This document shows positions 32,492 through 41,462 of a DNA stretch of 45,056 nucleotides, one piece after another (positions within the stretch are counted from its first letter, which is position 1; every line of letters begins with the position of its first letter). Source of the DNA: Pseudomonadota bacterium (GTDB lineage Bacteria; Desulfobacterota; Syntrophia; Syntrophales; UBA8958); contig JASGUC010000026.1 in NCBI GenBank assembly GCA_030057915.1, positions 1 through 45,056 on the forward strand. Direction: 5' to 3'. Position numbers and translations under genes: made by a program. The notes below the pieces were generated by a model. The model was not told the DNA's origin and did no database searches. It saw only the letters and a program-made list of their open reading frames with translations.

Positions 32492-33394
32492 TCATTTCAT
32501 CAGCAGGAGGCTCAGGGCCATGACCAGCATTCCCGCGACCAGCCCCAACAGGCTGTCGTGACCCTTTCCATAGGCCCGGCTGGCGGGCAGCAGTTCGTCC
32601 AGACTGATGTAAACCATGATCCCGGCTATCCCGCCGAACATGAAGCCCATGAGGGAGGGAGGAATCGCCCCGCCCTGGCCGCCCAGGAAGGTCAGGATCG
32701 CCAGATAGCCCACGGCGGCCCCCACCGGTTCGGCCAGACCGCTGATCAGAGAGTAAAAAAATGCCTTCCGGCGGCTGCCCGTGGCATAGAAGATCGGCAC
32801 GGAAACACTTATCCCCTCGGGTATGTTGTGCAAGGCGACAGCCAGGGCGGTGACGATCCCCAGCGACGGGTCCTCCAGGGCCGCGAGGAAGGTGACCATG
32901 CCCTCGGGAAAGTTATGGATGCCGATGGCCAAGGCGGTGAACAGGCCAGCGCGCATCAGGCCATGATCGGGACGACGGTGGTCGTGGAAGCCGTCGGCGG
33001 CCCGTTTCGGACCGGAAAAGACGGCGGCCCATTCCGGCGGCGAGGCCGTCGGGTCATGGAGCGGTCTGGCCTCCGCTTCGGCGTGGGACTCATGGGGGTT
33101 CACCGCAGCCGGGACCAGCGTGTCGATCAGGCCGATGATCAGCATCCCGCCAAAGAACGCGGCGACGTTGTACCAGGGGCCCCGCTGACTGCCGTAGTGC
33201 ATGGTGAGGGCGGCCAGGCCGTCGGGAAAGATCTCCACGAAGGATACATAGAGCATGATCCCGGCGGAGAAGCCCGTGGCCACGGAGAGGAAGCGGTAAT
33301 TGGTCCGTCTGGCCATGAAGGCGATGAGGCTCCCCAGCCCCGTGGCCATGCCGGCCAAAAAGGTCAGACCCATCGCCATCCAGAATCCGTTCAT
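32492..33394 (-). CDS. ZIP family divalent metal transporter (ZupT-like)
   Basis: A 300-residue, eight-helix membrane protein importing zinc, iron or similar cations. The metal-binding signatures are [12 protein letters not shown] in helix 4 and [12 protein letters not shown] in helix 5. Between helices 3 and 4 is a cytoplasmic loop with several His ([18 protein letters not shown]), as in other ZIP proteins. The start codon at 33394 is 9 bases downstream of the stop of the EamA gene, so it is the last gene of a run on the minus strand. Confidence 0.92.
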   Translation of the reverse strand: MNGFWMAMGLTFLAGMATGLGSLIAFMARRTNYRFLSVATGFSAGIMLYVSFVEIFPDGLAALTMHYGSQRGPWYNVAAFFGGMLIIGLIDTLVPAAVNPHESHAEAEARPLHDPTASPPEWAAVFSGPKRAADGFHDHRRPDHGLMRAGLFTALAIGIHNFPEGMVTFLAALEDPSLGIVTALAVALHNIPEGISVSVPIFYATGSRRKAFFYSLISGLAEPVGAAVGYLAILTFLGGQGGAIPPSLMGFMFGGIAGIMVYISLDELLPASRAYGKGHDSLLGLVAGMLVMALSLLLMK

Positions 33395-33403
33395 GCCCTG
33401 TCG

Positions 33404-34381
33404 CTATCCCCCTTGCTCATTGGTTTTCCCATGTTCGGGCCTCTTTGGCCTGGCCAGGTACAGACCGACGAAGATCAGCGTCCCGCCCAGCACATGATAG
33501 AGGTAGATCTCCTCTCCCAGAAAACCGAAGGAGAGAAAGGCGGCAAATATAGGCAGTAGATACGAGAACATGGCCGCCGTGCTCGGGCCGACCTCGGCGA
33601 CGCCGACATTCCAGAGCAGGTAGGCCAGTATGGAGGGGAAGAGCCCCAAAAACAGGAACACCGGCAGCGCCTTTACACTGAAACTCGAGGCGCCGGTAAG
33701 GATGATCTCCCCGAGATAGAAAGGGGCGATGAACAGCAGCCCCAGGGATATGGTCATGGTCAGGAGGCTCAGGGGGTGCAGGACGATCCGGAATTTCCGC
33801 AGAAAGACGGAATATAGGGACCAACTCGCCACGGATCCCACCACCAGCAGATCCCCACGGTTGAAGACCAGGTTCATTACGTTCTCCGGGGAACCCTGGA
33901 AGACGATCCAGAGCATCCCCGTTGTGGAGATGACCACACCCAGGAGTTGGAAGATCAGCGGCCGTTCGTGGATGATGAGCCAGGCGGCGACAATGGTCAT
34001 GGCCGGCATGGCGGAAGTGACGATGGACATGTTGTTGGCCGTGGTGAAATGGGCGGCGACGTACAACAGGGAGTTGTAAACGGCGACGCTGAAGAAGGAG
34101 AGCACGACGAGAGACAGCTTGTTGTCGGCGATTACGGTCAGTTCCCTCCTTACATGGGGCAATCCAAAGGGGAGTATCATGACCAGGGCGAAGACCCAGC
34201 GCCAGAAGGAAAGGGCCAGGGGGTTCACCTCCCGGATGACGCCCCGGGCCAGGACGGTGTTGGCGGCCCAGCACAGGACGGCGAAGGCCAGACCGGCATA
34301 GGCGATGAGTCGCCTTCTCTCCTGCCGGTCCGGTGCGGTCGGGAGGGGCCTGCCGGTGTCGATTCCATCCTGTTTAATCAT
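33404..34381 (-). CDS. EamA/DMT family transporter
   Basis: A 325-residue protein with ten predicted helices arranged as two EamA repeats (AYAGLAFAVLCWAANTVLARG begins the first; the second begins GDLLVVGSVASWSLYSVF). These drug/metabolite transporters usually export amino acids or small metabolites; the substrate is unknown. AGGCGGG lies ahead of the ATG. The hydrophilic N-terminal 25 residues are unusual but have no recognisable motif. It precedes the ZIP gene with a 9-base gap. Confidence 0.88.
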   Translation of the reverse strand: MIKQDGIDTGRPLPTAPDRQERRRLIAYAGLAFAVLCWAANTVLARGVIREVNPLALSFWRWVFALVMILPFGLPHVRRELTVIADNKLSLVVLSFFSVAVYNSLLYVAAHFTTANNMSIVTSAMPAMTIVAAWLIIHERPLIFQLLGVVISTTGMLWIVFQGSPENVMNLVFNRGDLLVVGSVASWSLYSVFLRKFRIVLHPLSLLTMTISLGLLFIAPFYLGEIILTGASSFSVKALPVFLFLGLFPSILAYLLWNVGVAEVGPSTAAMFSYLLPIFAAFLSFGFLGEEIYLYHVLGGTLIFVGLYLARPKRPEHGKTNEQGG

Positions 34382-34534
34382 CCATGCCCGCCTTTGTCTC
34401 TATCTTATCCGGTTGCCAATACCCTCTGGTCAGCGCCGCACGACCCGGGAAACGCCGCGTTTGCCGGAGAAAATTGCCCGCCGCCGCGATTATTCTCCAT
34501 CCCTCCGGGGGCGGTGCAGGCGCCGTCGTCCCGG

Positions 34535-35125
34535 TCAGCGTATGGGGGCGACGACGAAGATACAGGCGCTCCAGAGGGAATGGGAAACGATCACCATGCC
34601 CAGATCGCGCCGCCAGAGATACAGCCCGCCCCAGAAGACCCCGGCCGTCAGGGCGGCCAGAACCAGCATGAGATTGAGGGAGAAGGCATGGACCCCGCCG
34701 TAGATCAGGGTGGTCAGGGCGAAGCCCCGGCCTGGGCCCCACCGGTCCACGAGCCTCCCCTGCAGAAAACCACGCCAGAAGATCTCCTCGCCCGGGCCGG
34801 TGACCAGGCACAGGAGCAGAAAAACGAGCGCCCGCGGCGTGCCGGCGCCCAGGGCGTGGATTTCCCCCACCTGTCCCTGGGCGCCGGGGACGATATAGGG
34901 CGCCAGGGCGTTGCCAACGCCGAATATCCCGTAGAGGACCGCCGCCGCCAAAACGCCCGCCGCCACCGATCCCGGCGTGAGGTTCAGGGTCGGCCTTTCC
35001 CATCTCAGGGAGTAGAGGCAGACCACGATGACGGAGGCGCTGATCTTGAGCCAGAAATTTCCCCAGGGGAGGGCGAAGGTGAAGGCCCAGCACAGGCCCG
35101 CAAGGAAAACCGCCGTGGAAATCAA
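34535..35125 (-). CDS. CPBP family intramembrane protease
   Basis: A 196-residue membrane protein of the CAAX-protease and bacteriocin-processing family. The motifs are GPGEEIFWRGFLQG (EExxxR), YGGVHAFSLN (FxxxH-like) and VSHSLWSACIF (HxxxN/B-like). These form the glutamate/histidine active site within the membrane. Substrates are unknown; relatives act in immunity to peptide toxins or protein maturation. It starts with TTG overlapping the stop of the prenyltransferase gene (TTGA), so the two are translationally coupled. Confidence 0.85.
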   Translation of the reverse strand: MISTAVFLAGLCWAFTFALPWGNFWLKISASVIVVCLYSLRWERPTLNLTPGSVAAGVLAAAVLYGIFGVGNALAPYIVPGAQGQVGEIHALGAGTPRALVFLLLCLVTGPGEEIFWRGFLQGRLVDRWGPGRGFALTTLIYGGVHAFSLNLMLVLAALTAGVFWGGLYLWRRDLGMVIVSHSLWSACIFVVAPIR

Positions 35126-36018
35126 CAGATCACCAGGTTTTCCAGAAACAGGGCGAGGAGCAGAAGGACCCCGAAGGCCATATTGAACTGGGCCGCCAGG
35201 GCGTCTGCCATGTCGGGTATCTTCTCCCGGAAGGTCTTGATCAACTTGATCGCCTGGGGGAGGGACAGGAGGATCAGGAGCCCCCAGAGGCTGATGACCC
35301 CGGCGGCGATCATGGCGATGACGTAAAAGAATGCCCCCGCGATCATGAGGGTGAAGAGGTGATGGCTCTTGGTTTGGCCCAAAAGGATGCCGAGCGTCCG
35401 GACCTCATGGCGTGAATCGTAGGCGATGTCGCGGAAGTTGTTGGCGAAGAGGACCAGGGCGACCAGCAGGCCGAAGGGGACGGACACATAAAGGGCCTTC
35501 ATGGACAGGGCCTGACGTTGCACCGCATAGGCCCCTTCCACCATCAGGGGACCCCACATCGTGAATACGGCCAGCTCTCCCAGGGCGCGATACTTGAATT
35601 TGACGGGTCCCGCCGTGTAAAAGACGCAGGTCAGCATCCCCACGAGGCCGATCCAGAGGATGTGAAAGGAGCGTAGAGCCGAGGCCGCCAGACCGATGGC
35701 GACGGCCAGGGCCAGGAGGACGATCCCCTCCCCGAGGAGCTGCCGGGGGGTGAGCATCCCCGACAGGATGGGGTGGGTGCGGTATTTGGCCGTGGGGGAG
35801 TCGGTTTCATCGACCTGATAGCGGGTGTCGAAGTAGTCGTTGAACACATTGGCCCCGGCGTGAACACAAACGATGCCCAGGATCGTCAAGGCGAACCAGG
35901 GATAGGAGACGGCGCCGTCGGCGGCGGCCAGCAAGACGCCCACCGTCACGGAGATAAGGGACATGGTGAAGGACCAGGGGCGGGTGGCGATGAAGTACCT
36001 TTTAAGTAGGTCGGTCAT
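35122..36018 (-). CDS. menA: UbiA-family prenyltransferase, MenA-like
   Basis: A 298-residue polytopic membrane enzyme. The two Asp-rich prenyl-diphosphate motifs are NDYFDTRYQVDETDS and NNFRDIAYDSRHEVRT. The order, spacing and the RPWSFTMSLI start match MenA, which attaches a polyprenyl chain to 1,4-dihydroxy-2-naphthoate in menaquinone synthesis. No other men or mqn gene is in the window, so another UbiA substrate is possible. GGAGGAAG precedes the ATG. It is followed by the coupled CPBP gene. Confidence 0.85.
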   Translation of the reverse strand: MTDLLKRYFIATRPWSFTMSLISVTVGVLLAAADGAVSYPWFALTILGIVCVHAGANVFNDYFDTRYQVDETDSPTAKYRTHPILSGMLTPRQLLGEGIVLLALAVAIGLAASALRSFHILWIGLVGMLTCVFYTAGPVKFKYRALGELAVFTMWGPLMVEGAYAVQRQALSMKALYVSVPFGLLVALVLFANNFRDIAYDSRHEVRTLGILLGQTKSHHLFTLMIAGAFFYVIAMIAAGVISLWGLLILLSLPQAIKLIKTFREKIPDMADALAAQFNMAFGVLLLLALFLENLVIC

Positions 36019-36140
36019 GGTTGGGGTCTTCCTCCGGGGGTCGTGGGAAATCGTCGGGTTCCTTTCGTTGCGCCATACCCCAGGAAGGCGTTTTTTGTCA
36101 ATGGTCGGGGCGGGGGATAAATCAGCCCTTCCCGCAGGCT

Positions 36141-36402
36141 ACCGTTTGCCTGGAACGGGTCATCGATCATCGTGGTCGAAGACGTAACCGACGGATCGCA
36201 GGCTTTGGAAATATTGTGGCCTCTGCGGGTTGGCCTCGAAATACTTGCGAAAGCGGACGATGAAGTTGTCCACCGTTTGTCTGGAACGGGTCATCGATCA
36301 TCGTGGTCGAAGACGTAACCGACGGATCGCAGGCTTTGGAAGTATTGTGGCCTCTGCGGGTTGACCTCGAAATACTTGCGAAAGCGGACGATGAAGTTGT
36401 CC
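36141..36402. repeat. 131-bp tandem duplication of response regulator 3' end
   Basis: Positions 36141-36271 and 36272-36402 are tandem copies of 131 bp differing at three positions seen by eye. The unit junctions all start ACCGT, which also begins the next segment (36403), suggesting slippage or recombination between short homologies. The right copy forms the last 37 codons and stop of the response regulator; the left copy is non-coding debris. Confidence 0.93.
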
Positions 36403-37043
36403 ACCGTCCTTGTGGGGGTGGCGCCGACGTATCCCCAGCCCATCTCCAGCAGCTCGCTCCGGCTCAGGGGCTTGCCCCGATTGGCGATGAAGACCTTCAG
36501 AAGGCGCATCTCCTGCTCCGTGAGCTTGACCTCGCCGCGGAATCCGTGGGCGGTGAAGGTATCGAAATGGATCGTGTTCCCGCCGAAGCGGTAGCTGTCC
36601 CCCAGCTTGGCGATACCTGCGCCCTCCCGGCCCTCCCGATCCTCCCGCTTCGCCTCGTGATTCCACGCCGACCGGGTCAGGAGCCGCTCCACCCTCAGGA
36701 GGAACTCGTCGAGATGAAACGGTTTGGAGAGGTAATCGTCAACGCCGTAGGAGAGGCCCTTCACGCGGTACTCCGGTTCGCTCTTCGCGGAGAGGATGAG
36801 GATCGGCAGTCTTTCGTCCTCGATGCGGATATGGCGAAGGACCGCCAGCCCGTCGATGCCGGGGAGCATGATGTCCAGGACGATAAGCTGCGGCCGCCAG
36901 TTTCGCCACTCCCGGAGCGCCGCCATGCCGTCGGCGACGATCGACGCCTCGTGGCCCTTGATGGTCAGATTCAGCCGCAGACCCTCCGCGATGTGGGGAT
37001 CGTCCTCCACGATGAGGATCCTTTTCCGGGGCTGGGCCTTCAT
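36291..37043 (-). CDS. OmpR/PhoB-family response regulator
   Basis: A 250-residue regulator. The receiver domain (1-120) has acidic residues D14-D15, the phosphorylated D57 in VLDIMLPG and K107 in YLSKPF. The C-terminal winged helix (about 150-245) includes TEQEMRLLKVFIANRGKPLSRSELLE and RTVDNFIVRFRKYFE, RSVGYVF. The linker is rich in Glu/Arg (AKREDREGREG). Its ATG overlaps the stop of the kinase gene by 4 bases, so the pair is coupled. Its 3' end has been tandemly duplicated downstream. The regulated genes are unknown. Confidence 0.93.
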   Translation of the reverse strand: MKAQPRKRILIVEDDPHIAEGLRLNLTIKGHEASIVADGMAALREWRNWRPQLIVLDIMLPGIDGLAVLRHIRIEDERLPILILSAKSEPEYRVKGLSYGVDDYLSKPFHLDEFLLRVERLLTRSAWNHEAKREDREGREGAGIAKLGDSYRFGGNTIHFDTFTAHGFRGEVKLTEQEMRLLKVFIANRGKPLSRSELLEMGWGYVGATPTRTVDNFIVRFRKYFEVNPQRPQYFQSLRSVGYVFDHDDR

Positions 37044-38011
37044 GCCGCCTCCACGCCGCGGACCGCCGGTGGCATTCTCAGGATGAAGGTCGAGCCCCTG
37101 CCCGGCCCCGGGCTCTCCGCGGCGACCCGGGCCTGATGGATCTGGGCAACCTGCGCGACGAGATAAAGCCCCAGACCCGTGCCCTTCGCCGTCATGTCCT
37201 CGGGGCGTCCCGCCTGGTAGAACTTGCGGAAGATCTTTTTCGTTTCCCCCTTTTCGATCCCCATGCCGTTGTCGGCGATGCGGATGTCGAGGCCGTTCTT
37301 ACGCTCCACGAAGGCGATCTCGATCCGGGGGTGGTCGGATTGATTGTATTTGATCGCATTGGTGAACAGGTTCATGAGGAGCATTTCGAACAGCGGCCTG
37401 TTGATCCAGTAACAGGGACGAGAACGGGAGGGATTGTGGATGGCGATATCGCACCCCCGGAACAAATCGGCGTTATGCTCGCAGAATTCCTCGACCATCC
37501 CGACGATTTCCACGCATTCCCGCTCCTTTTGGCAATTTCCCGACTCGATCCGGGCCAGATCGAGGATCCGGTCGATATTCGCCAGCAGGCGGTCCACGTC
37601 GTGGCTCATGAATTCCAGGTAGCGGAGTTGGTCTTCCCGGGGCAGGTGATAGCGGCAGAAGGTGTCGAGATAGAGCCGCAGGGACGCCACGGGGGTCTTC
37701 AGCTCGTGGGTGAAGCTGTTGATGAAGTTCCGTTGCATCCGGTAGAGGCGCTGGGTCTTCTCGTTATAGACGAAGATCGTGAACACCCCGGTCAGGATGA
37801 GGCCGACAAGGATGGAGAGCACCACGATGACCACCCAGGTCTTGATCTCGAAAAACTGGGCCGGATCGAGGCCGTATTTCATGATTATCCTTTGTAAACC
37901 GGTACTTACCTCCAGATACCAATAGATGTACAAAAAGAGGGACGCCCCCAGCGCCGCGATGGACAGGATGAAGATCAACACCGGATGGACAAACCATTTT
38001 ACCCGTTTCAT
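37040..38011 (-). CDS. sensor histidine kinase
   Basis: A 323-residue inner-membrane kinase. Two helices (about 11-31 and 59-81) bracket a very short periplasmic loop of about 27 residues, so it may sense within the membrane or through a partner. The phospho-accepting His is H102 in SFTHELKTPV. ATP-binding boxes are N (NLFTNAIKYN), G1 (ADNGMGI) and G2 (GTGLGLYL). It should phosphorylate the coupled response regulator. There is no HAMP or PAS domain. The start has no clear ribosome site. Confidence 0.93.
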   Translation of the reverse strand: MKRVKWFVHPVLIFILSIAALGASLFLYIYWYLEVSTGLQRIIMKYGLDPAQFFEIKTWVVIVVLSILVGLILTGVFTIFVYNEKTQRLYRMQRNFINSFTHELKTPVASLRLYLDTFCRYHLPREDQLRYLEFMSHDVDRLLANIDRILDLARIESGNCQKERECVEIVGMVEEFCEHNADLFRGCDIAIHNPSRSRPCYWINRPLFEMLLMNLFTNAIKYNQSDHPRIEIAFVERKNGLDIRIADNGMGIEKGETKKIFRKFYQAGRPEDMTAKGTGLGLYLVAQVAQIHQARVAAESPGPGRGSTFILRMPPAVRGVEAA

Positions 38012-38141
38012 AAGCGTGAGGATTAGCTACACCAGCGCCGTCGAACTGTCAATGCCGGATGCTCGCCGCCTTTGGCCCCCTTTGTAAAAGTAATGTAAAA
38101 TCAATGATCAGGGCTTTCCTTTCCTCTCCCGATCCCGTATG

Positions 38142-38250
38142 GAGACCTTTGAAAAAATGTCATTTCGAGGAGCGCGAGCCTACCCGGATGTCAGATCCCT
38201 CATGGCCTTCGGGACATGGATTTCCCCCTTCGGTCGAAATGACAAAAATG
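38142..38250. repeat. GAGACC / CATTTCGAGG dispersed repeat
   Basis: It starts GAGACCTTTGAAAAAATG and continues TCATTTCGAGGAGCG, ending CCCTTCGGTCGAAATGAC; the last two blocks pair as a long imperfect hairpin. The reverse complement of both appears at 12880-12958. It occupies the divergent gap (38012-38318) between the kinase and the radical SAM gene, where no promoter could be named with confidence. Confidence 0.6.
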
Positions 38251-38318
38251 GCGGTGATTCCAAGCTCTCGTATGAGGATCACCATCGCACCAAAAATCAA
38301 GAACCGAGGAGATTCATC

Positions 38319-40049
38319 ATGGTCGGTCACAAAGTCCCCATCCACCCCCTGCGCGCCAATGCCAACGTCCTTCTCGCCAGTGTTTTCGGCCCCTACGCCC
38401 AAGACGACCAGTATGGGAGCCGCAAGAACAACCCGATGGAACTGTATCACAACCAGGTCACCCGGGTTCAGGGAGGGTTTTCCCTCCGGATGTTTCACCG
38501 GTCTTTTGGGCTCCTCATGATCCAGGCCAATATCGACGCCCCCTGCACGGTCCTGGATTTTCCCCGCCGGGAAGAATTCATCCGGGAGCTGCAAAGCAAC
38601 GAGTACGACATCATCGGGATCGGTTCGATCCTCGTCAATATCGGCAAGGTGCGGGAGATGTGCTCCCTGATCCGTCGCTATCAGCCCGGGGCGACCATCG
38701 TCGTGGGAGGTCACATCGCCGCCCTGGAGGATCTGCATCGTCGGATAGACGCCGATTACGTCGTCCGCGGAGACGGGATCCGCTGGTTCCGCCGGTTTCT
38801 CGGGCAGGACGAGGAGGCGCCCATCAACCATCCCCTGGTTCTTTCCGCTTTCGACGCCCGTATGATGGGCATCGATCTTCCCAATGGGAGGGGACACACC
38901 GCCGCCATCCTGATCCCCTCGGTCGGCTGTCCAGTGGGATGCAATTTCTGCTCGACCTCGGCCTTCTTCGGGGGCAAGGGGAATTTCGTAAACTTCTACG
39001 AGACCGGCGACGAACTCTTTTCCATCATGTGTCGTATGGAGGAGAAGCTTTCCGTCCACTCCTTCTTTGTCCTGGACGAAAACTTCCTCCTCCACCGCCG
39101 TCGGGCCCTCCGCCTGCTGGAACTCATGGAGGAACACGGCAAGTCCTGGTCCCTCGACGTCTTCAGCTCCGCCCGGGTCATCCAGTCCTATCCCATCGCG
39201 CAACTGGTGCGCCTGGGCGTCAGTTGGGTCTGGATGGGCCTGGAGGGGAAGGAAAGCGCCTATGCCAAGCTCGACGGCGTGGATACCCGCCGTCTGGTAA
39301 AGACACTCCAGGCTCATGGCATCCGGGTGCTGGGTTCTTCCATAATCGGCCTGGAGGGGCACCGTCCCGAGGACCTGGAGGAGATCATCTCCTACGCCGT
39401 TTCCCACGACACGGATTTTCATCAGTTCATGCTCTACACCCCCAATCCCGGCACGCCTCTCTACCACCGGCATCTGGAGGAGGGCGATATCCTAACCGAA
39501 GCGGAGCTGCCCCTGGCCGACCGACATGGGCAGTACCGGTTCAACTATCGTCACCGTCATATCCCCGGGGGCCAGGAAGAGGAGATGCTGCTTCGGGCGT
39601 TCCGCCGGGATTTCGAGGAAAACGGCCCCAGTCTCTACCGACTCATCCGCACCATGCTCCAGGGCTGGCGGCGTTACGGGGACCACCCCGATCCGGCGGT
39701 GCGGGACCGTTGCGCCCGGGAGAACGCTCCGTTGCGCGTCGCTTATGCGGGAGCGGTCTGGGCCATGAGGAAGTGGTACGAGGAGGACCCCCTCATGAGG
39801 GCCAAGCTGGACGAACTCCTGCGGGATCTATGCCGGGCCTTTGGCCTGAGGACCCGCCTGTTGGCCCCCGTCGTGGGCAGGTTCGCCCTGATGCGGCTCC
39901 GCCGGGAGGAGCGGCGCCTGAAGCAGGGCCGGGCTTACGAACCTCGTTCGTTCGTCAACAAGAACGAGGCGGCCCTGGCCCGGAAGCAATCCCGCCGTTT
40001 CCGCGTGGAGATCGCCGCGCCGGCGCCGGCGCCCCACGGCATCCGGTAA
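38319..40049 (+). CDS. B12-binding domain radical SAM protein
   Basis: A 576-residue protein. Residues 10-190 look like a cobalamin-binding Rossmann domain (IIGIGSILVNIGKVREM, ATIVVGGHIAAL). The radical SAM core follows with the cluster motif C204-x3-C208-x2-C211 in SVGCPVGCNFCSTSAFF. The C-terminal 200 residues are helical and basic. Such enzymes do methylations or rearrangements in lipid, cofactor and natural product pathways. No neighbour indicates the substrate. GAGGAGA precedes the ATG at 38319; the longer frame from 38139 translates the repeat and is rejected. Confidence 0.88.
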   Translation: MVGHKVPIHPLRANANVLLASVFGPYAQDDQYGSRKNNPMELYHNQVTRVQGGFSLRMFHRSFGLLMIQANIDAPCTVLDFPRREEFIRELQSNEYDIIGIGSILVNIGKVREMCSLIRRYQPGATIVVGGHIAALEDLHRRIDADYVVRGDGIRWFRRFLGQDEEAPINHPLVLSAFDARMMGIDLPNGRGHTAAILIPSVGCPVGCNFCSTSAFFGGKGNFVNFYETGDELFSIMCRMEEKLSVHSFFVLDENFLLHRRRALRLLELMEEHGKSWSLDVFSSARVIQSYPIAQLVRLGVSWVWMGLEGKESAYAKLDGVDTRRLVKTLQAHGIRVLGSSIIGLEGHRPEDLEEIISYAVSHDTDFHQFMLYTPNPGTPLYHRHLEEGDILTEAELPLADRHGQYRFNYRHRHIPGGQEEEMLLRAFRRDFEENGPSLYRLIRTMLQGWRRYGDHPDPAVRDRCARENAPLRVAYAGAVWAMRKWYEEDPLMRAKLDELLRDLCRAFGLRTRLLAPVVGRFALMRLRREERRLKQGRAYEPRSFVNKNEAALARKQSRRFRVEIAAPAPAPHGIR

Positions 40050-40105
40050 GATCCGCGGGTCGCCACGGGGTTCCCTCGTCGCCAACGCCTCCGCATGGTC
40101 CGGAC

Positions 40106-40238
40106 GGGACCTTTGAATAACGACCTGTCCTGTCATGCCAGGCCTGAATAGGCATTCGGAAGATGCTCGAAAACACCGGAGTCCCGCTTTCGCGGGAATG
40201 GCAAAAGGAGGTTTTCTGGGCAATTATTCAAAGGTTTC
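40106..40238. repeat. 133-bp GAGACC inverted-repeat element
   Basis: It starts GGGACCTTTGAATAACGACC and ends AATTATTCAAAGGTTTCCG, imperfect inverted repeats 133 bp apart, the same length as at 3664 and 10239. Inside are GCATTCGGAAGATGCTCG and a CCCGCTTTCGCGGG hairpin. Confidence 0.65.
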
Positions 40239-40359
40239 CGGACGGCAATGAGCGACCCTATCCAGGCAGAATCCCAGGACGTTGTCGGGCCTCAACGGCG
40301 CCGACTATTCCCCCTTCGGCACCGCCTCCACGGGGGTCATGATCCCCTGGGACGAATCC

Positions 40360-40680
40360 CGCGGCCCACCCCGTGCGGGCTGCCCACCTCACGCACAGGC
40401 TGCCCCTGCGCATGCCGCCCCCCCCGCACGGCCCGCGCCCTCACGTACAGGCTGCCCCCGCCACGGCATGCCGAGCCCCCTCACACAGACAGTGCCCCCG
40501 CGCATGCCGCGCCCGGTATCGCGACGATGTTGACCCTCTCAATATGTGGGCCGCCCCGCCCCCCGCCGCAAGCAGCTCCCCACACATGACGCCCACCTCA
40601 CGTACAGGCTTCCCCCGCACGGGCCGCGCCCCCACATATGCCCCCCCCCGGCATGCCACCTCCACGCGGACCGTCAGGCC
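40360..40680. repeat. C-rich degenerate repeat island
   Basis: About 320 bases very rich in C on the plus strand. The phrase CCTCACGYACAGGCT followed by CCCCYGC and GCATGCCG recurs imperfectly near 40386, 40438, 40480 and 40596. Open frames through it encode Pro/Arg/His-rich sequence without motifs or ribosome sites. The remaining parts of the gap 40239-40898 show nothing recognisable. Confidence 0.55.
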
Positions 40681-40898
40681 TGCCCGGCCCTCGAGCTTGC
40701 CGGGGCTACGATTTCCCACGTCTTCGGGAAGCGGCTGGCATCCTTTTTCCCTCACTCCTGACGGTGAACCTCCCCTAAGCGACCGCTCCGTTCCCCCCGT
40801 GATCGTCGGAAGAGCGGCGGGGGCCATGGGAGAGAGGGGCGAAAAAGATGCGCAATCTATTTGCCTTGACGTTTATTTTTTGTTAAACACCAAAGGGC

Positions 40899-41189
40899 AT
40901 GGAGAAACTTACGGAAAAAATCGACGCGATCCTCGACATCAAATACGAGGCCCTGTATCTTCATGAACGCCTCCTGGGCGGCGAGCCGGCGGTCTATGGG
41001 GAGCTGGAGAGACAGTTCGAGGAATTGGCGGATCGCCTCTACAGGGAAAACGACGACGCGATCACCCCGCGGCAGTATCGTACGGCTCGGGATAATTACG
41101 AATTTTTTATGGTTCTCGTTGAACTGGTCCTCAATAAATACCGGGAGCAGGCAGTAAAAATCACAGATGCAGCAGGGGAGGAACAATGA
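40899..41189 (+). CDS. hypothetical protein, helical
   Basis: A 96-residue, acidic and probably all-helical protein (MEKLTEKIDAILDIKYEALY...). It contains no Cys and no membrane segment. AAAGGG lies 2-3 bases before the ATG. It overlaps the next gene by 4 bases, so the two are made together. I do not recognise the family. Confidence 0.7.
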   Translation: MEKLTEKIDAILDIKYEALYLHERLLGGEPAVYGELERQFEELADRLYRENDDAITPRQYRTARDNYEFFMVLVELVLNKYREQAVKITDAAGEEQ

Positions 41190-41461
41190 CGGATTACTGG
41201 GTGAAGATTACCGAAAAAGAAGAAGAGGAGATCCGCCGCCACCACTATCTGGTGACGGCGGAGAATATCAAGGATGCCCGAAAGGTGGCGCAGGAGTTCA
41301 TCAAACACTTCTGCGACGAGGACGACGAACCGGAGGCCATAGAAGAGGGGTTCGCCTTCTGCAACCGGGCGATAACGGTTCATATCGCCGATATCCGGGA
41401 GACCACCAAGGAGGAGTTCAAGGATTTTCTTCTGAAAACCCATACCATAGATTGGCAGTAG
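41186..41461 (+). CDS. hypothetical protein
   Basis: A 91-residue acidic protein beginning MTDYWVKITEKEEEEIRRHHY. A strand-helix pattern (YWVKITE, HHYLVTAENIKDARKVAQEFIKHF) resembles small alpha/beta domains that bind partners, and it carries an acidic cluster CDEDDEPEAIEEG. The family is not recognised. It is coupled to the preceding gene (ATGA overlap) and ends one base before the convergent transglutaminase-like gene. Confidence 0.75.
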   Translation: MTDYWVKITEKEEEEIRRHHYLVTAENIKDARKVAQEFIKHFCDEDDEPEAIEEGFAFCNRAITVHIADIRETTKEEFKDFLLKTHTIDWQ

Positions 41462-41462
41462 C

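Noticed and set aside
38139-38318. Longer N-terminus for the radical SAM protein
   Set aside because: The extra 60 codons translate a dispersed repeat, whereas ATG 38319 has a good ribosome site and begins the conserved domain.
40373-40966. A 197-codon frame through the C-rich island
   Set aside because: It encodes Pro/Arg/His-rich low-complexity sequence, has no ribosome site and overlaps the start of a better-supported gene.
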